A DNA stretch of 6,426 nt from contig CAJUJC010000042.1 of the NCBI GenBank assembly GCA_910586805.1, forward strand, positions 1 through 6,426, read 5' to 3'. Under the pieces are notes generated by a model. It saw only the letters and a list, made by a program, of their open reading frames with translations, was not told the DNA's origin and did no database searches. Positions 1-5,027 of this stretch are shown in pieces (positions within the stretch are counted from its first letter, which is position 1; the number at the start of each line of letters is the position of its first letter). Source of the DNA: an uncultured Erysipelotrichales bacterium (GTDB taxonomy: Bacteria; Bacillota_I; Bacilli_A; Erysipelotrichales; Coprobacillaceae). The position numbers and the translations under genes were made by a program.

Positions 1-22
1 ACATAGGCTTATAGCCGCAGAT

Positions 23-50
23 AAAACCACGTCTTTTAGGCGTGGTTTTT
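23..50 (+). terminator. Intrinsic terminator of the upstream transcription unit
   Basis: The arms AAAACCACG (23-31) and CGTGGTTTT (41-49) pair perfectly, with a possible T-G and C-G extension inward, and the stem runs directly into a T-rich stretch. No gene ends recognisably inside bases 1-22, so the terminated gene lies outside the window. Because the 5' arm starts with four A residues, the hairpin could also act weakly on the opposite strand. Bases 51-111 hold nothing I can identify. Confidence 0.8.
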
Positions 51-111
51 ATTTTAATTGTGCTTTATATTTTTGTAGTCTTTTTTGTTTGCTATATGTG
101 TATTTGAAGAG

Positions 112-135
112 ATTGATTTTCATTATAAAATCAAT
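112..135. promoter_or_regulatory. Perfect palindrome inside the promoter, candidate operator
   Basis: ATTGATTTT (112-120) and AAAATCAAT (127-135) are exact reverse complements around a 6-base centre. The repeat covers the whole -35 box and the spacer and stops at the base before the -10 box. A protein bound here would block RNA polymerase, so a repressor site is the natural reading. It lies upstream of the predicted transcription start and has no T-run, so it is unlikely to work as an RNA terminator. AT-rich palindromes can arise by chance, but 9/9 matched arms in this position are notable. Confidence 0.5.
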
Positions 136-141
136 TATAAT
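113..141 (+). promoter_or_regulatory. Sigma-A-type promoter of the DUF3842 gene
   Basis: A -35 box TTGATT (113-118) and a perfect -10 box TATAAT (136-141) are separated by the optimal 17 bp. Transcription would start near base 148, leaving a leader of about 27 nt before the start codon at 175. Confidence 0.75.
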
Positions 142-174
142 GTTATAAAATGAATGAGAAAAGAAGGTGTTTTC

Positions 175-594
175 ATGAATATTTTAATTATAGATGGACA
201 AGGTGGAGGAATGGGACGCCAATTGGTAGAGAATATCAAGAAAACTTTTCCAAAGCAAGAAGTAACAGCAGTAGGAACGAATGTTCTTGCAACGCAAGCG
301 ATGTTAAAAGCAGGTGCTGATAATGTAGCCACTGGTGAAAATGCTGTCATTGTTGGATGTCGAGGTGCAGATGTTATTATAGGACCTATTGGAATTGCAA
401 TTGTAGATTCATTATGGGGAGAAATTACTCCTAAAATGGCAATAGCAGTTGGACAAAGTCAAGCAATAAGAATTTTACTTCCAATGAATTTGTGTAGTAA
501 TTATATTGCAGGAGTAGAAAAACGCAGTACATCTTCTTTGATTGAAGATTGTCTTTTGAAGCTTAAACAAATCATTGTTGAAAAAGAGGCATAA
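175..594 (+). CDS. DUF3842 family protein (function unknown)
   Basis: This 139-residue protein matches what I recall of the DUF3842 family, small conserved Bacillota proteins without an established function. The N terminus MNILIIDGQGGGMGRQL is a beta strand followed by a glycine-rich loop (residues 8-14), as in Rossmann-like nucleotide-binding folds. A second glycine-rich segment lies at about 61-73 (GCRGADVIIGPIG). No signal peptide or membrane segment is visible, so it should be cytosolic. The start at 175 is preferred over an in-frame ATG at 154. The sequence AGAAGGTG (162-169) is well spaced for 175, and the predicted transcript begins only about 6 nt before 154. The gene has its own promoter, and the next operon's promoter lies in its last codons. 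The position next to the ECF operon hints at a shared theme but does not prove one. Nucleotide binding is inferred from the glycine pattern only. Confidence 0.85.
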   Translation: MNILIIDGQGGGMGRQLVENIKKTFPKQEVTAVGTNVLATQAMLKAGADNVATGENAVIVGCRGADVIIGPIGIAIVDSLWGEITPKMAIAVGQSQAIRILLPMNLCSNYIAGVEKRSTSSLIEDCLLKLKQIIVEKEA

Positions 595-606
595 AAATGA
601 TAAAAT
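578..606 (+). promoter_or_regulatory. Promoter of the ECF-transporter operon, embedded in the end of the DUF3842 gene
   Basis: TTGAAA (578-583) and TAAAAT (601-606) are 17 bp apart, and TG at 598-599 gives an extended -10 element (TGaTAAAAT). The -35 lies inside the last codons of the preceding gene and the -10 just past its stop. Transcription would begin near 613, producing a leader of about 158 nt before the EcfA1 start codon. The box quality is good, but promoters are easy to find by chance in AT-rich DNA. Confidence 0.55.
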
Positions 607-689
607 AAGAACAATTGCTAAGCCTACTTAGTATAAATTGGTAGAAACCAGTTCCATTTTTAATATGTAAAAAATTTATATTTTTAATT

Positions 690-708
690 GATAGTCAAGA
701 AGACTGTT
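690..708 (+). promoter_or_regulatory. Candidate anti-terminator hairpin
   Basis: GATAGTC (690-696) can pair with GACTGTT (702-708) around the loop AAGAA, using five Watson-Crick and two G-U pairs. The downstream partner is the first part of the terminator's 5' arm, so this hairpin and the terminator cannot form together. The upstream element resembles the terminator's own 3' arm (both contain ATAGTC), as expected for two strands competing for the same partner. It is short and would need upstream RNA or a ligand to stabilise it. Confidence 0.4.
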
Positions 709-749
709 GCTATTCGTTAGAAAACGAATTCAATAGTCTTTGTTTTTTT
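700..749 (+). terminator. Intrinsic terminator in front of the ECF operon
   Basis: AAGACTGTTG (700-709) pairs with CAATAGTCTT (731-740). After a small internal loop, ATTCGTT (712-718) pairs with AACGAAT (723-729), closed by the loop AGAA. The 17-bp stem is followed by TG and then seven T residues (743-749). It is the strongest hairpin in the window. It would terminate both DUF3842 transcripts and those from the promoter at 578-606, and it lies only 21 bases before the EcfA1 start codon. Confidence 0.88.
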
Positions 750-770
750 CATAGAAAGGAGGGGAACAAG

Positions 771-1601
771 ATGTCAGCAGTTATAGGAAAACATATATCA
801 TTTCAATATGATTTTCATATAAATAAAAAACCAATACTTAATGATATTTCTTTTGAAATAAAAAAAGGTGAATTTATAGTTATTTTAGGAGCAAATGGTT
901 CTGGAAAGTCAACACTTGTAAAACATTTCAACGCAATACTCCCAGTGCAGCAAGGAGAATTATCCCTATTTCATATAGATGTTACAAACGAAGAACATAT
1001 TTGGAAATTAAGAAAAATGTGTGGAATGGTTTTTCAAAATCCTGATAATCAGTTTGTTTCAACAATAGTTGAGGAAGATGTTGCATTTGGGCTTAGAAAT
1101 TATGATATACCTGAAGAAGAGATATCAAAAAAAGTTAAAAATGCTTTATCTATTGTAGAAATGGATGGATATCAAAGACGTTCACCTCATACTTTATCAG
1201 GTGGTCAAAAACAAAGAGTTGCTATGGCAGGAATTTTAGCTATGGAACCTGATATTATTATTTTTGATGAAGCAACCGCTATGTTAGATCCTAGGGGAAG
1301 AGAAGAGGTCTTAACATACTTAAAAAAAATTCACAAGATTGGAAAAACAATTATAATGATTACTCATTATGTAGAAGAAGCAGTGGATGCTGATTGTATT
1401 TGGTTAATGAAAGAAGGGGTTATTTTAAAAAAAGGAAGCCCTTATGATATACTCACTGATGTTCATCTTTTAACTCAAGCAAAACTTATGCCTCCATTAA
1501 ATGTACAGATTTATTATGATTTGTTAGAAAACGGAATACAACTTTCTCACATTCCCCTAACAAATGAACAACTTGTGGAGGAATTATGTCAGTTAAAGTA
1601 A
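771..1601 (+). CDS. ecfA1: Energy-coupling factor transporter ATPase EcfA1
   Basis: This is a 276-residue ABC-type ATPase, one of the two nucleotide-binding subunits that power ECF uptake of vitamins and trace nutrients, located on the cytoplasmic face of the membrane. The ABC motifs are intact: Walker A GANGSGKST (residues 40-48), Q-loop Gln89 in VFQNPDNQ, signature LSGGQ (142-146), Walker B IIIFDE (162-167), D-loop MLDP (171-174) and switch His199. The VFQNPDNQF segment and the DEATAMLDP form of Walker B/D-loop are typical of EcfA1 rather than EcfA2. The start is fixed by the strong AAAGGAGGGG site 6 bases upstream. The 3' end overlaps ecfA2 by 16 bases, suggesting translational coupling. 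It is the first gene after the attenuator-like leader, so its expression should depend on read-through of that terminator. Length is normal for the family. Confidence 0.96.
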   Translation: MSAVIGKHISFQYDFHINKKPILNDISFEIKKGEFIVILGANGSGKSTLVKHFNAILPVQQGELSLFHIDVTNEEHIWKLRKMCGMVFQNPDNQFVSTIVEEDVAFGLRNYDIPEEEISKKVKNALSIVEMDGYQRRSPHTLSGGQKQRVAMAGILAMEPDIIIFDEATAMLDPRGREEVLTYLKKIHKIGKTIIMITHYVEEAVDADCIWLMKEGVILKKGSPYDILTDVHLLTQAKLMPPLNVQIYYDLLENGIQLSHIPLTNEQLVEELCQLK

Positions 1602-2431
1602 AAAATCTTTCTTTTCAATATGATAAAGGCATAAAAGTATTAAAAGATGTATCTTTTGAGATAAAAAAAGGTGAATTTGTAGGTATTATGGGACATACAG
1701 GATGTGGAAAATCTACACTTATTCAACTCATCAGTGGATTATTGACTCCAACAAGTGGAAATATTTATATAGATGATGAAGATATTAATCATAAAAAGTA
1801 TGATAGGGCATTGCTTCGACAAAAAGTGGGAATTGTATTTCAGTATCCTGAATATCAATTATTTGAAACAACAGTAGAAAAAGATGTTGCATTTGCATTA
1901 AAAAACAATAAATTCTCTCAAAAAGAAATAAAAGAACGTGTGCGCTGGGCATTAGAAATGATGGGATTTTCATATGAAGATATAAGAAAAAAATCACCTT
2001 TATCTTTATCTGGTGGCGAAAAAAGAAGAGTAGCAATTGCAGGAGTAATTGTATCTCAACCTCATATTTTGATTTTTGATGAACCCATAGCAGGTCTTGA
2101 TCCTTATGGAAGGCTTGAGTTCCTTAAATTAGTTAAAGCATTACATCAGCAAGGAACAACGATTATTATGGTATCACATAATATTGATATTCTTTGTGAA
2201 TATACACAAAAAATGCTTGTATTTCATCAAGGACAACTTATTACCAATGAGTCTACAAAAGATATTTTTAATAACCTTGATTTTCTTTCAAAATATCAAA
2301 TGGAAACAAGTCAGATCCGTCATATATCACAAAAACTATATGAAAGAGGATTTATAGTGTCTCCCTATATAACAAACTATCAAGAATTTATTAATGAAGT
2401 CAAAGATGTATTAAATAGAGGTCAATTATGA
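1586..2431 (+). CDS. ecfA2: Energy-coupling factor transporter ATPase EcfA2
   Basis: This is the second ECF ATPase (281 residues), which pairs with EcfA1 as a heterodimer and binds EcfT. Motifs: Walker A GHTGCGKST (36-44), Q-loop Gln86 in VFQYPEYQ, signature LSGGE (141-145), Walker B ILIFDEP (161-167), D-loop GLDP (170-173) and switch His198. The VFQYPEYQLF segment and DEPIAGLDP are the usual EcfA2 forms, which separates it from its upstream paralogue. The start at 1586 has a GGAGG site (1577-1581) at rather short spacing and lies inside the end of ecfA1. Its TGA stop overlaps the EcfT start codon as ATGA. All catalytic residues are present. The N-terminal DNA around SFEIKKGEF is almost identical to that of ecfA1, reflecting common ancestry. 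Confidence 0.96.
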   Translation: MSVKVKNLSFQYDKGIKVLKDVSFEIKKGEFVGIMGHTGCGKSTLIQLISGLLTPTSGNIYIDDEDINHKKYDRALLRQKVGIVFQYPEYQLFETTVEKDVAFALKNNKFSQKEIKERVRWALEMMGFSYEDIRKKSPLSLSGGEKRRVAIAGVIVSQPHILIFDEPIAGLDPYGRLEFLKLVKALHQQGTTIIMVSHNIDILCEYTQKMLVFHQGQLITNESTKDIFNNLDFLSKYQMETSQIRHISQKLYERGFIVSPYITNYQEFINEVKDVLNRGQL

Positions 2432-3213
2432 ATACATTCATAGGAAGCTATATAGAAAAAAAATCTCTTGTTCATAAACTTGATGCCTTTATTAAACTTA
2501 TTTGTGTTTTTATTTTGATTACCGCCATTATTATGTGTCAATCAATTTATAGTTATATTGTTTGTATATTATTTTTAACTATTATTATTCATATATCACA
2601 TATTGGTTTTTTCAATGCAATGAGTGGTGTAAAACATATGTGGTTGTTTTTTGTGATGATATTTTTAATGAATTGTTTTTTCTTTGAATCAAGTTATTCT
2701 TTATGGAATTGGGGGATTTTTCATTTATCTTATGAAGGAATGATACAAGGGTTAAATGTTGTTTTGCGTGTTGTTTTTTCAATGATTGTTGGGAATTTAT
2801 TTGTATCAACAACATCACCTTTAGATATTGTAGGTGCTATTGAGAGTTTTATTTTTGCACTTCGTTACATAGGTGTTCCAATACAAGATGTGGCTATAAT
2901 CTTGGGTGTTTCTATTCAATTTATACCAATGTTTATTGAAGAAACAGATATGATTAAAAAGGCTCAAATAGCAAGAGGTGCACGTTTTGAAAGTAAAAAA
3001 TTATTGGATAAAGCAAAAGGCATCATTCCTCTTGTTATTCCAGTATTTCTTTCCGCTTTTAAAAAGGCTGATGAGTTATCAATAGCAATGGAAGCAAGGG
3101 GTTATCATCGTACAAGAAAAAAAGAAAGATTTCATCATCGTCATATTCAAATGATAGATATAAGTATTCTTATTATTGTTATTGTGTTTTGTATTATAGA
3201 AATGATTATATAA
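2428..3213 (+). CDS. ecfT: Energy-coupling factor transporter transmembrane protein EcfT
   Basis: This 261-residue membrane protein links the two ATPases to the substrate-binding S component and transmits ATP-driven movement. Hydrophobic stretches at about 23-60, 70-88, 108-126, 143-170, 198-212 and 243-261 suit the usual multi-helix membrane domain. The long cytoplasmic coupling helices carry the two family-defining Ala-Arg-Gly motifs: ARG at 182-184 (in AQIARGARF) and ARG at 223-225 (in AMEARGY). These contact the grooves of the ATPases. The family-typical TSPLD segment is at 129-133. The start codon overlaps the ecfA2 stop (ATGA), with AGAGG 6 bases upstream. A basic, His-rich run (KKERFHHRHI, 231-240) precedes the last membrane segment. 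The protein is complete and of normal length. Confidence 0.95.
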   Translation: MNTFIGSYIEKKSLVHKLDAFIKLICVFILITAIIMCQSIYSYIVCILFLTIIIHISHIGFFNAMSGVKHMWLFFVMIFLMNCFFFESSYSLWNWGIFHLSYEGMIQGLNVVLRVVFSMIVGNLFVSTTSPLDIVGAIESFIFALRYIGVPIQDVAIILGVSIQFIPMFIEETDMIKKAQIARGARFESKKLLDKAKGIIPLVIPVFLSAFKKADELSIAMEARGYHRTRKKERFHHRHIQMIDISILIIVIVFCIIEMII

Positions 3214-3227
3214 ATGGAGGAATTTAA

Positions 3228-3788
3228 ATGATTAAATTAACTTATGTGAAAAAGGCAATTATTACAGCTGCCTGTATAACTTTATGTATTGTTTTACCTA
3301 TGGCTTTTCATTCCATTCCTAATGCTGGAAGTATTTATTGTCCAATGCACATACCAGTATTATTATGTGGACTTATTTGTGGATGGCCATTTGGGTTATT
3401 ATGTGGATTGGCAGGACCATTTCTTTCTTCAGTATTTACAGGGATGCCACCTGTTGCGATATTACCAATCATGATGATTGAACTTGCAACATATGGAATT
3501 GTTACAGGGATGATGATGAAAGTAGTTCACACTCAAAAAGTTTATGGAGATTTGTATATCGGTTTAGTTATAGCTTTAATGACAGGTAGAATTGTTGCAG
3601 GACTTATGAGAGCATTAATATTCGCATCAGGTGAGTATTCTATTGCTATTTGGGTAACAACTTATTTTATAACAGCATGGCCTGCTTTGATTATTCAATT
3701 AGCATTTATTCCAATGATTGTATTTGCATTAGAAAAAGCACAATTAATTCCTATGAGATATCCACAATCATACAATGAAAGGGTATAA
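3228..3788 (+). CDS. ECF transporter S component, substrate unknown
   Basis: This 186-residue, very hydrophobic protein has about six predicted membrane segments, the size and form of ECF substrate-capture subunits. The first helix carries the small-residue AxxxA pattern (Ala10-Ala14) that S components use to dock on EcfT. The region IYCPMHIPVLLCGLICGWPFG (about 36-56), followed by GPFLSSVFTGMPP (63-75), resembles a general ECF S-component group that I recall from gut Bacillota without a settled substrate. It does not look like RibU, ThiT, BioY, CbiM or QueT. Six cysteines occur in the first 60 residues. The start has GGAGG 7 bases upstream, and the gene follows ecfT after 14 bases. Its place after a full ecfA1-A2-T set suggests a dedicated module. 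The following kinase gene hints at a substrate that can be phosphorylated, such as a nucleoside or an alcohol-bearing vitamin precursor. That is inference. Confidence 0.88.
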   Translation: MIKLTYVKKAIITAACITLCIVLPMAFHSIPNAGSIYCPMHIPVLLCGLICGWPFGLLCGLAGPFLSSVFTGMPPVAILPIMMIELATYGIVTGMMMKVVHTQKVYGDLYIGLVIALMTGRIVAGLMRALIFASGEYSIAIWVTTYFITAWPALIIQLAFIPMIVFALEKAQLIPMRYPQSYNERV

Positions 3789-3794
3789 AATGTA

Positions 3795-4835
3795 ATGATG
3801 AACTTTGAAGATTATCTTTTAGAACAATTACACATTCATCCCTCTATGCAACCTCAAGATATTGTTAAGTTATGTTATCAGGCTGCTTTTGGAGGCGAAC
3901 ATTTATTAAAGGATAAAGATAAAGCAAGAGTATATTTAGAAGAAGAATATCAAACAGCTCAACCTCAAGATATGAAATTATATGAAAGAATATCCCAAGA
4001 TGTTTGCCGTATTCATTTATCAGCATGGAAAAGGAGAGGTTATCCAATTGATTGGTTATTTCAAATGTTTGTAAGCTCATTTATTACAAAAGAGAATAGT
4101 CAGGAAGTTTTTTTAGAGTATCTCAATATTTCAGAAAAGTTAATAAAATATACTCATTTTTCGATTCAGGAATGGCAAGAATATATGAAAAAATATAAAA
4201 AATTAGGTATGCCTGCTATTCATCATAGTTTACAATATCAACAACAAGAACAGCCATCATATAGAATTGTTGATGCAAAATACATAAGATTATTACCTAT
4301 ACTAGATGAAATTATGAAACAAAACAATCAAATGTGTATTATTGCAATTGATGGAAGAGCAGCCTCAGGTAAATCAACAATCGCTAAACAACTTCAAAAT
4401 ATTCTTGAAGCAGATATTATTCATATGGATGATTTCTTTTTACCAATGCATTTAAGAAGTGAAGAGAGGTTATATGAAGCAGGCGGAAATATCCATTATG
4501 AAAGATTTCAAGAAGAAGTTCTTCCTTTTTTAAGGCAGTCAAAAAGTTTCTCATATCATATTTTTGATTGTAGTCAAATGAATTATCATGGGAAAAGAAC
4601 TATCAAAAGTAAACATATACGTATTGTAGAAGGTTCATACAGCTGTCATCCCATTTTTAGCAATTATGCGAATATAACTGTATTTTCGACAATTGATTCT
4701 CAAGAACAAATGAAACGTATTATTCACAGAAATGGAAATAAAATGGCAAAGATATTTCAAGATAAATGGATTCCATTAGAAGAAAAATATTTTGAATATT
4801 ATTCAATAGAGCATAATGTAGATATTTGTGTATAA
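3795..4835 (+). CDS. Two-domain protein: uncharacterised N-terminal domain plus uridine-kinase-like P-loop kinase
   Basis: This 346-residue, probably cytosolic protein has two parts. Residues 1-175 form a domain I know only from similar kinases in Bacillota, with conserved-looking blocks QPQDIVKLCYQAAFGGEHLL (19-38), CRIHLSAWK (71-79), GMPAIHHS (138-145) and SYRIV (155-159). Residues 180-346 are a uridine kinase/phosphoribulokinase-type domain: Walker A GRAASGKST (187-195), substrate-loop MDDFFLP (211-217), VEGSYSCHP (278-286), a basic lid with RNG (312-314) and the KWIPLEEKYF segment (324-333). All expected phosphotransfer motifs are visible. It probably phosphorylates a hydroxyl on a nucleoside or similar small molecule, but specificity cannot be read here. 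The gene begins 6 bases after the S-component stop with only a distant GAAAGGG (3777-3783), so translation is probably coupled. ATG codons at 3795 and 3798 are both possible starts. Placement suggests trapping of the imported substrate. Confidence 0.8.
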   Translation: MMNFEDYLLEQLHIHPSMQPQDIVKLCYQAAFGGEHLLKDKDKARVYLEEEYQTAQPQDMKLYERISQDVCRIHLSAWKRRGYPIDWLFQMFVSSFITKENSQEVFLEYLNISEKLIKYTHFSIQEWQEYMKKYKKLGMPAIHHSLQYQQQEQPSYRIVDAKYIRLLPILDEIMKQNNQMCIIAIDGRAASGKSTIAKQLQNILEADIIHMDDFFLPMHLRSEERLYEAGGNIHYERFQEEVLPFLRQSKSFSYHIFDCSQMNYHGKRTIKSKHIRIVEGSYSCHPIFSNYANITVFSTIDSQEQMKRIIHRNGNKMAKIFQDKWIPLEEKYFEYYSIEHNVDICV

Positions 4836-4890
4836 AACATCTTTAATTATATTTTTTATAATATAAACAATAAAAACATCAAAACCAAAG

Positions 4891-4918
4891 GATAGAGAAC
4901 GAAATTCTCTTCTTTTTT
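4891..4918 (+). terminator. Intrinsic terminator ending the ECF-kinase operon
   Basis: AGAGAA (4894-4899) and TTCTCT (4905-4910) form a short stem with loop CGAAA, followed by TC and six T residues (4913-4918). An outer G-C and A-T pair (4891-4892 with 4911-4912) is possible across a one-base bulge. It lies 55 bases after the kinase stop. The stem is short, so termination may be incomplete. Confidence 0.65.
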
Positions 4919-4932
4919 GATAAGTCGATGTA

Positions 4933-4958
4933 TTAAGAACAATTTGCTTAATATTGTT
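4933..4958. promoter_or_regulatory. Nested inverted repeats upstream of the response-regulator promoter, candidate operator
   Basis: TTAAG (4933-4937) mirrors CTTAA (4947-4951), and AACAAT (4938-4943) mirrors ATTGTT (4953-4958), each with a 9-base gap. The second pair runs into the -35 box of the predicted promoter. OmpR-family regulators often bind just upstream of or across the -35 of their own promoter, so autoregulation is possible. The arms are short and AT-rich, so chance is a real alternative. Confidence 0.3.
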
Positions 4959-4982
4959 TTTTATGAAGAAAATAAATATAAT
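4954..4982 (+). promoter_or_regulatory. Promoter of the two-component system
   Basis: TTGTTT (4954-4959) and a perfect TATAAT (4977-4982) are 17 bp apart. Transcription would start near 4989, about 39 nt before the response-regulator start codon at 5028. It lies downstream of the terminator at 4891-4918, marking an independent transcription unit. Confidence 0.65.
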
Positions 4983-5027
4983 GAATATATAATATATGAA
5001 AACATTTTGATCAAAGGAGAACCTATA

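Larger units (their letters stand above)
613..770 (+). promoter_or_regulatory. Structured 5' leader, candidate riboswitch or attenuator controlling the ECF operon
   Basis: The predicted leader contains in order: a hairpin at 616-633 (CTAAG/CTTAG core, CCTA loop); a hairpin at 636-653 (AATTGGT/ACCAGTT, AGAA loop); an A/T-rich stretch at 656-689 that can fold in more than one way; a small hairpin at 690-708 that overlaps the 5' arm of the terminator; the terminator itself at 700-749; and a strong ribosome binding site, AAAGGAGGGG (755-764). I see no credible promoter between the terminator and the start codon, so operon expression needs read-through. I could not match the conserved cores of TPP, FMN, cobalamin, tetrahydrofolate, preQ1, lysine, purine, SAM or T-box leaders. 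The architecture is seen in the sequence. Ligand control is inference, and a plain read-through terminator of the DUF3842 gene is the alternative. Confidence 0.5.

Noticed and set aside
1..22. Tail of a structural RNA (GGCT-TAT-AGCC mini-hairpin)
   Set aside because: There are too few bases to identify any RNA family, and it could equally be the end of a coding gene.
154..174. Earlier start for the DUF3842 gene at 154
   Set aside because: The predicted transcript begins about 6 nt upstream, leaving no room for a ribosome binding site, whereas AGAAGGTG is well placed for 175.
615..644. Short leader-peptide frame from TTG at 615 to TAG at 642-644
   Set aside because: It has a non-ATG start, no Shine-Dalgarno sequence, and no run of one regulatory amino acid. 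It also overlaps the hairpins, so it is probably chance.
613..700. A known vitamin riboswitch (TPP, FMN, cobalamin, tetrahydrofolate, preQ1) or a T-box
   Set aside because: None of the conserved core strings I know for these classes is present and the space is too small for cobalamin or T-box leaders. This was by memory, not a covariance-model search.
850..1678. Near-identical 26-base direct repeat (850-875 and 1653-1678)
   Set aside because: Both copies encode the same SFEIKKGEF segment in the paralogous ATPases, so shared ancestry explains it and no mobile element is needed.
4846..4862. ATTATA/TATAAT hairpin after the kinase gene
   Set aside because: It is an A/T-only 6-bp stem with no T-run after it. 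The terminator at 4891-4918 is the better candidate.
4917..5027. N-terminal extension of the response regulator to ATG 4917
   Set aside because: The receiver domain begins at 5028 with its own strong ribosome binding site, and the extension covers the predicted promoter.
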